Assembly: GCA_052043515.1 (NCBI GenBank)
Contig: JBQEQX010000001.1
Coordinates: forward strand, 558,001 to 622,000
Length of the DNA: 64,000 nt
Direction: 5' to 3'
From: Ehrlichia sp052043515
Lineage (GTDB): Bacteria > Pseudomonadota > Alphaproteobacteria > Rickettsiales > Anaplasmataceae
In this document: one piece after another, positions 51,718 through 63,541 of the stretch
Layout: every line of letters starts with the position of its first letter
Numbering within the stretch: position 1 is the first letter of the stretch
Program-made: the position numbers and the translations under genes
Notes under the pieces: generated by a model
What the model was told of the DNA's origin: nothing
The model's input: the letters and a program-made list of their open reading frames with translations, nothing else
Database searches by the model: none

Positions 51718-53760
51718 ATGCAAGGCTTAAGCATATTTTCTAGCATATATATGTTGCCGGGTATTAATAATGTAGTAGGCAGCTTATTAAAAAAGTTGTG
51801 TGGCGGTGATAGAATTGTGGACTTGTTATTTCATATACCACAAAGTTATTTAGATAGAAGAACTAGTTTGTCTGAAGATTCTATAGGTAAAATTGTCACT
51901 TTCATTGGAACAGTAAAGTGTCATAGTTTTATTGGTGGCAGAAGAAAATCTCAATATAAAATTATATTGGATACAGATATAGGTGAGGTATCGTTGGTTT
52001 TTTTTAATTATTCTTTGAAGTATTTAAGAAGTGTTTTAAAGGTAGGGTCAGCATGTGTTGTCAGTGGAACCTTGTTAAGGTTTTTGGGATATTTGCAGAT
52101 TACACACCCGGATTATATTGTAACGGATGTTAAAAAATTTAAAGATATTAGTATTATAGAACCAATTTATCCATTGATAAAAGGGTTGACTTCTAGGAGA
52201 ATTTCAAAATTTGTAAAGCTCAGCATAAAATTATTACCTGATTTTCCTGAATGGATAGACGATGATTTCTTAAAAAGTAATAAATGGAATAGTTGGAAAG
52301 AAAGTTTAATTAAGATACATCATCCAGATACACTAGATATGGTACCGCTGTGTAAGGCCAGATTGGCTTATGATGAATTATTAAGTCATCAGATTTCTAT
52401 GAAAATTATGAGGAAGTTTTATCGAAAAAAAGGTATTTCTATTGCTAGTAAGCAAATATATTACAATGAGATTTTAAATAAATTACCTTTTAAATTAACA
52501 GATGGGCAAGAACAAGTAATATCTGAAATTACGAAGAGTCAAGCATCAGAAGATCAGATGATAAAGTTACTAGTAGGAGATGTGGGTAGCGGAAAAACTG
52601 TAGTTGCTTTATTTGCTATGCTAAATGTTATAGAAAATGGAGGTCAGGTAGCTTTGATGGTGCCGACTGAAATATTAGCTGAGCAACATTATCATTGGAT
52701 CAAGAATATACTATCTGGTCTTCAAATAGGTGTTGAGCTGTTAACGAGTAAAGTAAAGGGAAAACAGTCTATCAAACGAAAGTTGCAGTTTGGTGAATGT
52801 AAGGTGATTGTTGGTACGCATGCCTTGTTTCAAGATAGCGTCAATTTTGATAATCTTAATCTAGTTATAATTGATGAACAACAGAGATTTGGAGTGTTGC
52901 AGAGAATGAGATTAATTAATAAAGGAAATATGGCTGATGTTCTTTTTTATGACAGCAACACCTATTCCTAGAACATTGGAACAAGTGTTATATGGAGATA
53001 TAGACTGTTTGAAACTTAGAGATAAACCGTGCAATAGATTGTCTATACATACTAGTATCGTAAGTATTGAAAGGTTATCTGAAGTGGTATCGAAATTACA
53101 ATTAGCTTTACAGGAAGGAAACAAGGCATATTGGATTTGTCCTTATATTGAAGATTCAGAACTAATTAACATTGCAGCGGCAAAAAAGCGTTTCTTGTCT
53201 TTAAAAGCAATATTTAGTCAGGAAATAGGTCTAATACATAGTCGTTTGTCTAAGGTTGAAAAAGACTGCATAATGGCTTCTTTTTATAATGGAAGCATTA
53301 AATTATTAGTAGCAACAACTGTTATAGAAGTAGGTATTGATGTTCCTGATGCTACTATAATAATTATTGAAAATGCTGAACAGTTTGGTTTATCACAACT
53401 TCATCAGCTACGTGGTAGAGTGGGTCGTAGTAGTAAGCCTTCTTTTTTGTATCTTGTTGCATGGTCATATGTTAAATAAAGTTGCCTATAAAAAAATTAT
53501 GTATATTGCGTCAGTTTCAGGACGGTTTTTACATAGCTGAACAAGACTTATTATTACGTGGTAGCGGAGATGTTTTAGGGGTAAAGCAATCGGGATTATC
53601 GAATTTTAAGTTTGCTGATGTTTACAAGGATCAAAGTTTTATCTATGTTGCTGGTGTACAAGCAGAAAAAGTTTTGAATGAAGAAAATTCAGGATTGAGT
53701 GAAGCTTTGATTGAATTATTGCGTATATTCGGATATGATTCTTCTGTTATAAATTATTGA
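51718..53760 (+). CDS. recG: ATP-dependent DNA helicase RecG, three frameshifts
   Basis: Fork-remodelling helicase. The wedge domain (about residues 1-230) precedes Walker A LVGDVGSGKTVVALFAML, DEQQRFGVLQR (the usual DEQH box with Gln in place of His), then TATPIPRTL and the motif VI QLRGRVGRSSKPSF. Breaks: T6 52943-52948, T6 53443-53448 and A7 53490-53496; the last two restore SFCILLHGHMLNKVAYKKLCILRQFQDGF. Each is repaired by one base, giving 679 residues, a typical length. Confidence 0.94.
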
Positions 53761-54473
53761 GAAGTGTGAAATTCGTAGGTGATAATGTGTTTAATATACT
53801 GGTATTCTCTACTTAAATGTTGATTGTCAATTACGGAGTGGTGAAATTATTATTGCCCGTATATTCTAGAAATATTTTGAGGGAGCCTGTAGTGGTTGTG
53901 TAGTGTATGACTTAGTATGTAAAGTTTACTTATTTATATTCTAAATGCTGCGGTAAATTATTTTTTTGTGGTTCTTTCAAATGATAGTTTTCTGTTTTTA
54001 AGAGTTAACTTTCAATTTAAATGTGTTATTTTCCGGTTTGGAATCCCTTTGAAAGCTAGAAGCGTTATTGAAATGGTTTATTGGTTAAGTAATTGAACTG
54101 ATTGTAATGATTTCTGTTAAAATTCCTAGTTTAAAGAAAAAACGTTATTCAAAGAAGTGGTTACAAGAATTAGTAATGTAAATGCAAGAATTTTGTTTGT
54201 AATTTTAGACAGTTTTTATAAATTGTTGTAATAATTCTTTGTAGTTAATTGAAGTAGATTGCTTTAATTTGTATAATACTAATTTTGTATTTAATAAGTA
54301 AGTGAAATTTGATTTATGTGATAAACGTGTAAAATACAGTTGGTTCATTTGATAAAAGTGGTGTTTATTTTAAGTAAAAGTCGTTTTTACTCGGCATTTT
54401 TCAATACAGAAAGTATTAAATTTGTTTGGATTGTTTATTATTTATACGAATTTACAAAAATTGAGGAGTTAGG
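53761..54473. other. 713-base gap recG to NDUFA9-like gene
   Basis: AT-rich, only very short frames on both strands. No RNA gene recognised. Confidence 0.4.
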
Positions 54474-55439
54474 ATGTCTGTGAAACATATTATCATGTTT
54501 GGTGGAACTGGTTTTATAGGTAGGTATTTAGTGAAATACTTTTCTGAAGGTAATTATGTAATTAAGATATTTACTAGGTATCCTGATAAAGCAAAACAAC
54601 TAAAGTTGTGTGGTAATTTGGGACAAATAGAAATTATAGGTGGTGATATTACAAATAATGAAGAAATAGAAAAGCATACGTGTAATTGTGATGTTGTCAT
54701 AAATTTGCTTGGTACTTTATATAGTACGAAGAAGTCTACTTTTTATGATATACATGCTAGAGCAGCAGAAAATATAGCAAAGATCGCAAAAAAATGCGAT
54801 GTAGAACTAATGGTACATTTTTCAGCTATGGGAATTGCTGAAATGCATAAGTCTGATTATGCGAAAAGTAAACTGATGGGTGAAAGACTTGTTAAGTTAG
54901 CGTTTCCTAATGCAGTGATTGTAAGGCCGAATTTAGTTTTTGGTCATGAAGATAAGTTTTTTAATAAATTTGCTCAGTTATCCATGATTTTACCGTTTTT
55001 ACCAGTTGTAGGAGGAGGAGATTCGGTTTTCCAACCTGTGTATGTTGATGATCTTGCTAAATTGGTATTTTATATTGTTGAAAACTCAATAAAAGATAGA
55101 TTATATAATATTTGTGGTCCCAATACTTACTCGTTTAAGGAATTATTAAGCTTTATCTTAAGTATAACAGAAAGAAAAAGTAAACTCATTAATATTTCTT
55201 TCTGTATAACAAATGTGATAGCTTTTTTTTTGTGAATTAAAGATATTTTCTGTTTTTTTTGAAACTTATAACTGGAAGTACAGATCCAGTTTTAACAAGA
55301 GATCAAGTAAACTTTATAAAAGATATGACTAAATCGCGTGATGTGTATCCTATAGATGACTTAAAAAAAAATGGGAGTAAAGTTTTGCACTATTGAGGAT
55401 ATAGTTCCTAAGTATTTGCAAATTTATAAAAGTTTTTAA
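54474..55439 (+). CDS. NDUFA9-like NAD-dependent epimerase/dehydratase family protein, three frameshifts
   Basis: Short-chain-reductase fold with GGTGFIGRYLVKYF at the start, LGTLYSTKKSTFYDIH, and IVRPNLVFGHEDKFFNKFAQ. This pattern matches the complex I-associated NDUFA9 group found in alphaproteobacteria. As read, the frame ends at 55235. Removing one base each from T9 55223-55231, T8 55243-55250 and A9 55363-55371 extends it to 55439 (LKLITGSTDPVLTRDQVNFIKDM, KKMGVKFCTIEDIVPKYLQIY) for 320 residues, the family length. A GAGGAG ribosome site precedes the ATG. Confidence 0.87.
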
Positions 55440-55876
55440 TTCTTAAATATAATATGAAATACTGTGCATACTTATATGATGATTGTGATCATATGACTTT
55501 TGATAGCTTTAAGCGTTATGATCCAAATAAACAGTTGTAATTGTTGTAGTTATTAAATTTAAAAACCCTAAAAAGTAGGATAGTGTCACTTCTAGGATCA
55601 TAAAACACATAAACGTAATTTTTTTACAGACATCTACATATTAAAAACTACATGTAAGTACATGCTGGTGTTGTGTACAAATATATAGATATGGATAGCG
55701 TGAACTATCCAGCTGCTATTATGGTAAAAATGTGGTACTATTTGTTGGAAAAATTGCCATAATTTTGTGTACAACAGTTAATGTAACATTCATCTCTTGT
55801 TGTTTTATCAAGCTAGCAATATTAATTGTCTTACGATTAATCATTTAAAAAGTTGTTGTTATAGTCAGGTTCTTGA
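55440..55876. other. Intergenic gap
   Basis: 437 bases between convergent genes. No gene seen. Confidence 0.4.
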
Positions 55877-56290
55877 TCATCGTTGTAAAGCTTTTTGTTG
55901 TTTTTCTCTTCTTTCTTGTTCCTCTATGCAGTATAGCGTTACTGGGTTTGCTTCAAGTCTTGGAATCCCTATTTTTTCTCCTGTTTCTTCACAATAACCA
56001 TATAACCCATCATTTATTCTCTTTAGAGCTTTGTCTATTTCTGTTGTTAGTGCCTCATTTCTTTTTCTGGTTTTCAATATCAACTCAGTATTATATTCCC
56101 TTGTTGCCATGTCTGTTAGATCTGCATCAGCTTGTGGCTGTAATACCTCAATAGTTTGTTCTTCGGATTCTTTTTGTAAAGCTTCTCTCCACTTGATTAG
56201 TTTTTGTCGGAAATATTCCAGCTGTTTATGATCCATGTAATTACTGTCGTCTTCGTCTTCGGAAGGTGTTATATAGTTTTTTTGCAACAT
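55877..56290 (-). CDS. dksA: DksA/TraR family transcription factor with partial zinc site
   Basis: 137 residues, intact. A coiled-coil domain (about 25-95, with DADLTDMATREYN near the tip) that would enter the RNA polymerase secondary channel, followed by a zinc-finger-like globular end. The canonical C-x2-C-x17-C-x2-C is reduced: C100 and C121 remain, while positions 103 and 124 are Thr and Glu. It probably tunes stringent-type control of rRNA and stress promoters, possibly without bound zinc. Confidence 0.88.
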   Translation of the reverse strand: MLQKNYITPSEDEDDSNYMDHKQLEYFRQKLIKWREALQKESEEQTIEVLQPQADADLTDMATREYNTELILKTRKRNEALTTEIDKALKRINDGLYGYCEETGEKIGIPRLEANPVTLYCIEEQERREKQQKALQR

Positions 56291-56402
56291 TGTGTATTCC
56301 TTATGTGTGATACAACCAAAGAATAATTTAAATATAGTTGATTAAGAATTCATGTATTATGTATGATATAATAATAATATTTTGATCTGTTGTGAGATAA
56401 AA

Positions 56403-57068
56403 ATGACCAATAGTAGGTTGTTAATTAGTGAGTTAAAATTATCGATAAGCAGAGGAGGTAATATTTTAAATACGATTATTCTTTTCATATTAATGATTAG
56501 TACTGCATTATTTACCATTAAAAACACAGAAATAGCAAAAACATTACCAACTATTTTATGGATTTGTGGTGTTTCTACTATGCACATGTCTATGTATAAC
56601 TTATTTGAGAACGATTATGTCAATGGTTCCTTGGAACAAATGTTAATACAAAATTGTGCTGCAGAGTTAATAATATTTCTTAAAATTTTATCACATTGGA
56701 TTTATACAGGTATACCTTTAAGTATTATTTCTATGTTTGTAGATTTTGTAGTTCTAGAAAACAATATATGCCCTACTACTTTTTGGTTAGGGTTGTCTCT
56801 AGGAGCTAGCCTATTAGTAATTAGCTTTATATCAGCTGTGGGTCATGCATTGGTGTTAGGGGAAAGTGGTGGTGTTGTAATAGCGCAAATTTTGACATTA
56901 CCTATAATGATACCTGTGTTAGTATATTTTAGTCTCTTGTTTGATAATTTTAGAAATAGTGTATATGAAGAAAATATTATATTTCTTAGCCTTCTTGTAA
57001 TAAGCTTAATTCCTCTGAGCGTTATTTTTATATTGTTTGCAATTAAACTTGCCGTTGAGCATGATTGA
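56403..57068 (+). CDS. ccmB: Heme exporter protein CcmB
   Basis: 221 residues from ATG 56403 (the frame is open to 56382), six hydrophobic spans, with LPTILWICGVSTMHMSMYNLFENDYVNGSLEQ matching the CcmB family. It is the membrane subunit of the CcmAB ABC complex for cytochrome c maturation. It is divergent from dksA across 112 bases and followed by tRNA-Val. Confidence 0.9.
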   Translation: MTNSRLLISELKLSISRGGNILNTIILFILMISTALFTIKNTEIAKTLPTILWICGVSTMHMSMYNLFENDYVNGSLEQMLIQNCAAELIIFLKILSHWIYTGIPLSIISMFVDFVVLENNICPTTFWLGLSLGASLLVISFISAVGHALVLGESGGVVIAQILTLPIMIPVLVYFSLLFDNFRNSVYEENIIFLSLLVISLIPLSVIFILFAIKLAVEHD

Positions 57069-57105
57069 CTTTCATAAGATATTCTTTATTATGTTAGCTA
57101 AATAA

Positions 57106-57179
57106 GGGTGATTAGCTCATTTGGTTAGAGCGCTTGCTTGACGTGCAAGAGGTGACTGGTTCGAGTCCAGTATTGCCCA
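57106..57179 (+). tRNA. tRNA-Val(GAC)
   Basis: Acceptor GGGTGAT pairs ATTGCCC with two wobble pairs. D-arm GCTC/GAGC, anticodon stem CTTGC/GCAAG with loop TTGACGT (anticodon GAC), T-loop GGTTCGAGTCC. CCA not encoded. Confidence 0.93.
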
Positions 57180-57203
57180 CTATATCGGTTAGAATTTGGT
57201 TAT

Positions 57204-58126
57204 ATGATGTCGCTTATTCATGAAAATAAGTCTGCCAACCATGAAAATAAATTAATATATGCTATTCTTATAATAATCCTTACTATGATAATAGAGGTGA
57301 TTGGAGGTATAGTGTCGAATTCTTTGGCATTGCTTTCTGATGCTGGACATATGTTTACTGATTTTATTTCTTTATTATTGAGCTGGTTAGCTTATAAAAT
57401 TGCTATGAAAAAATCAGATTCATGTCGTTCTTATGGTTATCATAGGTTTCAAGTTGTTGCTGCTTTTATCAATGGACTTACTTTATTTGGTATAGCAGTA
57501 TTGATTATTTTAGAATCAATAAAACGTTTTTTTCTCCAGAACAAGTTTGTTGGGAAATTATGATGTCTGTTGCAGTGTTGGGATTAATAGCAAATATTGT
57601 ATCGTTTTTTATTCTGTACAGAAAAAATGAGAGTAATTTAAATCTAAAAAGTGCAGTTCTACACGTTATAGGTGACTTACTTGGCTCAGTTGCTGCAATT
57701 ATTGCATCTATAGTTATCATGTTTACTTCATGGCAGATAGTAGATCCTCTTTTGTCAGTGTTTGTGAGTGTTATAATACTTGGTAGTGCGTATAATATTA
57801 TTAAGAGCTCAGGTCATATTTTACTTGAAGGTACTCCAGATAATATAGATCCAGATAAAATTAGGAGTTCTATATGTGGGAATATAACAGAAGTTTTAGA
57901 TGTTCATCATATTCACATCTGGTCTTTGACTACAGATCATCCGATTATGACAATGCATGTTAAGCTCAACAAAGTAGATATAACTAGTAATTTAAAATAT
58001 AGTCAAGTTTTGGTCTCTATAAAAAGATTACTAAGTGCAGATTTTAATATTACCCATGTCACTATTGAAGCTGAATATGATGATTGTGCTGACGATAGTG
58101 TTATGATAGAAACAGCTCATAATTAA
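57204..58126 (+). CDS. Cation diffusion facilitator (ZitB/CzcD-type) transporter, one frameshift
   Basis: Metal efflux protein. ALLSDAGHMFTDFISLLLSWLA carries the His/Asp metal site of helix II, SAVLHVIGDLLGSVAAI that of helix V, and the cytoplasmic domain has DVHHIHIWSLTTDHP. The halves are separated in T7 at 57527-57533 (two too many or one short; repair restores the SPEQVCWEIMMSVAVLGL junction). About 307 residues after repair. The substrate is probably zinc or a related divalent metal. Confidence 0.9.
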
Positions 58127-58572
58127 TAGAAATACTGTATAACCAGAAACTTGTGACTAATATTTATGTGAGCATGAGTATTATTGGGTGTTTTTCTTAT
58201 AAGTCAGAGATTTTAAATCTGTTAAAGTGAGAGGTTGGTAGAATTATAAAGGTTTTTATAAGTGAATTTTGTTATATTTAGGTTGCGATTCTTCGTGTGA
58301 GCAAGTTAGTATTAATCATCTGTTTTGTATAGGAGAAAACTTGTGCAAGACGATATAATATTAAGCCTGACTTTGCACAATTTAAATTGCGAATTTAAAT
58401 ATATGTTTATTAATTTATGTTATTTATGATTAATCTGGTTTGGGTCATTAGTATTTGTATGAATGTATTGCTTATGAAGTGGTAATACTTTTTATGTATT
58501 GTCTATCATCAACAATAAAAAATAATTGTGTGATAACGTTAGTGTAATTTAAGTAGACTGAGAAGATGTAAG
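58127..58572. other. Intergenic gap
   Basis: 446 AT-rich bases before the MlaC-like gene. No gene seen. Confidence 0.4.
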
Positions 58573-59199
58573 ATGATTAATAATTTTGTCTGTAAGTTGT
58601 TCTTTATTGGCTTGTTCTTCATGTTTAACAATGCTTTTGCATATGATGATACCGAAGCATGTAAGGAATATGTCAGGCCTTGCTATTTTATTATTACGCT
58701 GAAAAATCAGATTGAAATTGCTGTTCAAGATGTAAATAGAACAGATGCATATGTTAGTATTCAATCAATAATGGATAGGGTTCTTAACATAAGAGATATT
58801 TCTAGATTTGTCGCAGGATCATATTGGAATTCTATGTCTACTGGTAAACAGGAAAGATTTATTGACGAATATGGTAGATACATTAAACGAATCTATACCA
58901 AACAACTCTACAAGTATGCTATCTACGATATAAGTATTTTATCTATTAAAAACCAAAAAAAAGATCACTATTTAATTAACACCAGATTGTCAGATCAGAG
59001 AAATATACATGATTTTATTGTGGTAGAATTTAACCTTATTGTTCTCCATGGTAAGCACTTATTATCCGATATAAGAATCAACAACTCAGTTAGCTTTTCT
59101 ATCAACCAGCGCAATATGATCAAGAATATGGTCAATAAGTTGGGTATTGATGGGATGATATCCTACTTTCAAGCAGAAAACAGTACCGCTGCTCAATAG
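58573..59199 (+). CDS. MlaC/Ttg2D-like periplasmic lipid-binding protein
   Basis: 208 residues, intact. A signal peptide of about 23 residues ends FNNAFA. The IMDRVLNIRDISRFVAGSYWNSMSTGKQERFIDEY region matches the MlaC/toluene-tolerance Ttg2 family, which ferries phospholipids between the membranes for an MCE-type ABC transporter. Other Mla components are not in the window. Confidence 0.85.
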   Translation: MINNFVCKLFFIGLFFMFNNAFAYDDTEACKEYVRPCYFIITLKNQIEIAVQDVNRTDAYVSIQSIMDRVLNIRDISRFVAGSYWNSMSTGKQERFIDEYGRYIKRIYTKQLYKYAIYDISILSIKNQKKDHYLINTRLSDQRNIHDFIVVEFNLIVLHGKHLLSDIRINNSVSFSINQRNMIKNMVNKLGIDGMISYFQAENSTAAQ

Positions 59200-59359
59200 A
59201 ACAACAGTTATGGTCAAACACTTTCAACATTAAATTAAGGTCTCAAAATTTACAACAAGGACACGCAGCACCAACACTACGACACTACCAGTGCGTGAAA
59301 CCCACACAACATACACGCAGAAGAGCTACAAAAGTTAAGTCAAATGTATCACAATAATA

Positions 59360-59648
59360 TTATGAAGCTTTTCCTTGTTGTTGTAGGTCAAACGTTTTCA
59401 ACTTTAGAGCTAAACGACTAATTTTTCTCGCTGCAGTATTTCTGTGTATAATCTTCTTATTAACACACTTGTGTAAATTTGATTCAGCTTTCTTGAAAAT
59501 CTCAATCATTAGTTCTTTATTTCCAGCGGCTAAAGCAGCCATAAACTTTTTGACATAATTGTGTGCTCTACTCTTCCGCATACGATTAACCATAGTGCGT
59601 CTTTTTTATTACTTTGATCATTTTCTTAGCACTCAGGTGATTTGCCAT
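59360..59648 (-). CDS. rpsT: 30S ribosomal protein S20, one frameshift
   Basis: Primary 16S-binding ribosomal protein. The normal start MANHLSAKKMIKVIKR at ATG 59648 is separated from MVNRMRKSRAHNYVKKF by one extra base in T6 at 59602-59607. Repair gives 95 residues, right for the family. Without it only a truncated 77-residue form (from 59593) could be made. Confidence 0.93.
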
Positions 59649-60028
59649 ATTTAAACAACCTATCTTATCCTCTTACCCATAACTCTATAAGTAATTTTTG
59701 ATCAATGCAAGAGCTTTTATTGTGTGTAAATGTATACTTATTAATATTTAAAGTATTTAATCATTGAATCCGATATCTGTCAGTCCTTATATCGACGTAT
59801 TATGGATGTAATCTTTTAGTGAGTTTGTTAGTAATTTTTTAGACAAATCATATATAGTTTTGTAATCGAGTATTTTCTATTAGATATGATATGTGGTAAA
59901 AGGACTGGTTTTTAACTAATTGTGTTGGGTTAGTGTTAAGTTAATCTGTTCGGTGGTGACAAGATTTTATTTAAACCGTATTTTTGTATTGCGACAATTT
60001 ATCAAAGAATAAGTAGTTTCGGAATAAG
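59649..60028. other. Intergenic gap
   Basis: 380 bases between plsC and rpsT, both on the minus strand. It should include the rpsT promoter, but none could be fixed by eye. Confidence 0.35.
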
Positions 60029-60757
60029 TTATGTAGTTTTTTCTAAAGCTTCCCTAGCTTCCTTCATTAAAAAATTACTTGCTGTTGAAATTCTTGTCGC
60101 AAGTTCATTTTCGAATTCTTGCTTGTTTAGACCATGGTAAATGGGTGGTAAAATTTTTACAATAGCTTTACCACGTCTTTTTTTGAAAGATAAGATACTA
60201 GTTGGCCAAAATAATCCAGTATTAACTGCCACTGGTACAATAGGAACTGATAACTGATTGTATATAGCAGTAATACCTGGTTTTATTGTAATCTCTTTTC
60301 CTGGCAATGTTCGTGAACCTTGAGGAAAAATAATAACTGTTCTACCTTCTTTTATGTGTGATTTCGTTGCATTTAATATGTGTTTTATAGCTTGAACTTT
60401 ATAGTTACGGTTAATGAATATCATTTTTAGTAGCACGAAGTAAACACCGAAAATAGGTAAATACATTAGCTCTTTTTTGAGAATGTATGTAGGGTTTTTA
60501 AGTGTGGTAAATAATATTAAAGTTTCTAATGGGGACTGGTGTTCTGATGCAATAACGTATGGGGAATCATCTGGTAGATTTTCGTAGCCTTGTACTTCGT
60601 AATCTATTTTATCTATTATTTTACACAGAAATAATATTACTTTAATGCCGTGAACTGAATATTTTATTCTTAATGGCATTGGTAATATCAAGTATATTGG
60701 AAGAAATATTATAGCATGTAGCATTGAATAAAATAGTGATAAGATGTAGAATAACAT
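60029..60757 (-). CDS. plsC: 1-acyl-sn-glycerol-3-phosphate acyltransferase
   Basis: 242 residues, intact. An N-terminal hydrophobic region (about 1-45), then EHQSPLETLILF, the H-x4-E variant of the HX4D catalytic motif, then IFINRNYK and FPQGSRTLPG. It adds the second acyl chain to make phosphatidic acid, after PlsY. Confidence 0.92.
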   Translation of the reverse strand: MLFYILSLFYSMLHAIIFLPIYLILPMPLRIKYSVHGIKVILFLCKIIDKIDYEVQGYENLPDDSPYVIASEHQSPLETLILFTTLKNPTYILKKELMYLPIFGVYFVLLKMIFINRNYKVQAIKHILNATKSHIKEGRTVIIFPQGSRTLPGKEITIKPGITAIYNQLSVPIVPVAVNTGLFWPTSILSFKKRRGKAIVKILPPIYHGLNKQEFENELATRISTASNFLMKEAREALEKTT

Positions 60758-61409
60758 TATAAATCTTGATGATTAATCCCATGCTACATAATACACCATT
60801 AAAATAGTTAGTAACAAACAATTTTATAGCAGTGAATGTTGATACTACTGATGTGCAACCTACAATATTAGGGTTAGCAGATGTGTAAATTGGCGTGTGT
60901 GAAGTATTGATGTTATTTTGCTAAAAGCACATTTGTGGTGATGAATTTGAATGTTAAGAGTATAATGAATGTCAATTATATGGAGAACTTTATAAGTAAT
61001 CCTTGTTTATTAACCTAGAAGCTGCTGAATTAATATGGCGTATCACTCATCATCTGGAGGAGTTATATTTTAGAAGTAAATTTCAATGTAATACTTTGGC
61101 GGGTAAAGATATGTGCTTGCAGTAAAGTGTCATGTAAGAAGAAATAAACCATCTAAATATATAACGTTATTTATATTTGGTTATCTAATTTTGTTGGTAG
61201 CTTTGTGCAAGAAACAATATTGGATGTGCTATAAACAATTTCTAATTAGTATTGGAGTTAGGTATGTACTAGAAGTGCTATATATAACACTATGGAGAAT
61301 ACCGAAACATAGAGCGAAGACGTGAATCTTGATTATCAACGCTTATATTGTATAATATAATCAGTGGTTTTGAATCACAAACGGTTTTTAATGTTTTATG
61401 AGGAAATAA
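60758..61409. other. 652-base gap plsC-def
   Basis: Contains a weak 70-residue frame at 61113-61325 (plus strand, one hydrophobic segment, basic) without a clear ribosome site. Otherwise only short frames. Confidence 0.35.
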
Positions 61410-61998
61410 ATGTCACCTTTATCGATTATTACTGTTCCTGATAAAAGATTGTTATTACGTTCTGAAGAGGTGTGTGAAATAGATCAATCCATAAAGAAAT
61501 TAGTTGATGATATGTTTGAAATAATGGATAGAAATCAAGGATTAGGACTAGCTGCCGTGCAAGTTGGTATTCAAAAGCGCATTCTTGTAGTTAATGTTCC
61601 AGAAGATCTAGCAGCAAATGATAGATATAAAGATGTTGAAGAAGTTGAAGATAAAGTTGAAGGATATGAGCCATATGGTGGTCCATACTGTATAATTAAT
61701 CCTAGGATTGTTGAATCATCTAGAGAAAAAGTAAATATGAGAGAGGGGTGTTTGTCTGTTCCCGATTATTTTGAATATGTAATGCGTCCTAGGTATATTA
61801 CTATGCAATATTTGGATTATAATGGTAGTGAACGTATAATAAAAGCTCAGGGGTGGCTTGCTAGATGTTTTCAGCATGAAATTGATCATTTGAATGGAAT
61901 AGTATTTTTTGAGTTATCTATCCAAATTTAAACGTGATTTAGCAATGGAAAAAAGTAAGAAAAAAAGCAGAGAGCTAGTTGATAGTATTGGGTGTTAG
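61410..61998 (+). CDS. def: Peptide deformylase, one C-terminal frameshift
   Basis: Removes the N-formyl group from new proteins. All three motifs are present: GLGLAAVQVG, EGCLSVP (metal Cys) and HEIDHLNG (metal His pair). The frame as read stops at 61931. Removing one T from T6 at 61905-61910 restores IVFLSYLSKFKRDLAMEK and ends at 61998, for 195 residues. The catalytic core lies before the break, so a truncated form might still fold. Confidence 0.94.
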
Positions 61999-62793
61999 CA
62001 GTGGATGATTTAGACTTGCTTGAAATGTTGAAGTTTTATCATGAAAATGGAGTTGATTGTACATTGGAAAGTGGGCATAGTAATGGTACATTGACAAATG
62101 AAAACCCATGTTTACGGAGTGATAGCAGTAGTATGCAGTATAGTCTCATAAGAGAAGAAACAGGAATAAAAGGGAATGCTGAAAGTTACCATCTATTAAA
62201 AGCACAAAGTATTGCTGAACAGTGTAGTACCGTGCAGCAATTAAGAAGTGCTATTGAGTCCTTTGATGGATGTGATCTTAAGAATTTGGCAACGAATACT
62301 GTTTTTGCTGATGGTAATCCAGATGCGAAAATGATGTTGATAGGAGAGGCACCAGGTGCAAATGAGGATTTAAAGGGAATACCATTTTGTGGTGCCAGTG
62401 GTATGTTACTTGATAAAATGTTAAATGCGATAGGTTTTGATAGAACTACTGTATACATTAGTAATGCCGTATTTTGGCGCCCTCCTGGTAATAGAAGACC
62501 AACGGATTTTGAGATAGCTGTATGTAAGCCTTTTTGTGGAAAAACATATTGCTTTAGTTATGCCTAAAATGCTGGTATTAGTAGGTAGTACTGCATGTTA
62601 TGCTGTGCTTGATTCCAAAAATCCTATATCTAAACTTAGGGGGAGATTTCATTTATATAGCAATCAGTTTCTACGACATGGCATTACTACGGGTATCATA
62701 TTTCATCCTTCATACTTATTACGTCAACCTATGCAAAAACGCATTGCTTGGGAAGATTTAAAACAGATTAAAAGTTGTTTTGATAAATTGTGA
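61992..62793 (+). CDS. Uracil-DNA glycosylase family 4-like protein, one frameshift
   Basis: About 266 residues after repair. The LIGEAPGANEDLKGIPFCGASGMLLDKML motif and the C-terminal HPSYLLRQP identify the family-4/5 UDG fold that removes uracil from DNA. The break in T5 at 62531-62535 is repaired by one base (CKPFVEKHIALVMPKMLVLVG). The first 80 residues are Ser/Asn-rich and not conserved. Only one Cys (GCDLK) stands where family 4 usually has a cluster pair, so iron-sulphur binding is uncertain. The GTG start overlaps def by 7 bases; GTG 62001 is an alternative. Confidence 0.87.
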
Positions 62794-63541
62794 ACTCTAT
62801 ATTTGTTATATCGGAGTCTAGATTTTCTCATAGTGTAATCTAAGAATTATTTTGTATGAATTTACCTTCTATAAATTTGTGGTTTTTTTGGTAATTTTTA
62901 GTGGCAGAAAGGGGATTTGAGCTGTAATAGTTGATGGGTTTATTTGAATGGGCACTAATTTTGTTTAGTATACTGAGTTGAACGATGACAGTTCTTTTAG
63001 ATCAAAGTTGTTTGTATTAAAAATTCATTAAAAAAATTCCTATGATTATAAAGTGAAGTAAAAACAATCGAGCTACGAGTGATTAGGTATAGGCTTATGT
63101 ATTCTTAAATGTAGCGTATAATAAAATTTTCTAGTACGTAAGTAATTATGTGTTTTACTCACATTACCAAAAAAACTTGAGGTTGTTACATAATAACTTT
63201 TTTCAAAAAAGTTTTGTGTGATGAGCATATGAGCAGAAAAGCAGAATTTTTTATACAATGTAAATTTTAGTAACTGAGAAAAATTTGACGGCGAGTCATA
63301 TCCATTTTAATAAGTAGTTAAGGAACAAGATATTTCAAGGCATTGTTTAAGATCTAAATAATGTGAATTTATAATAATCAACTCTTGATTTAAAATCAGC
63401 CTACTTGTAGATAATTTAAGTTGTATACCCTTTAGTGTAGATTGTACTCCAATAGAAAATACAACAGCTAATTTAAGTTATACTGTGGTTGATAGCTTGA
63501 TTATAATAAGTTTCTTTTCATAATCTCCTTTCTGATTACTC
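62794..63541. other. 748-base gap UDG-recF
   Basis: No supported gene. On the minus strand a frame of about 55 codons (63307 to about 63475) is open but has no ATG, GTG or TTG near its start. It could be a remnant downstream of recF. Confidence 0.35.

Noticed and set aside
55797..56231. Plus-strand frames across dksA
   Set aside because: Shadows of the clearly conserved minus-strand dksA.
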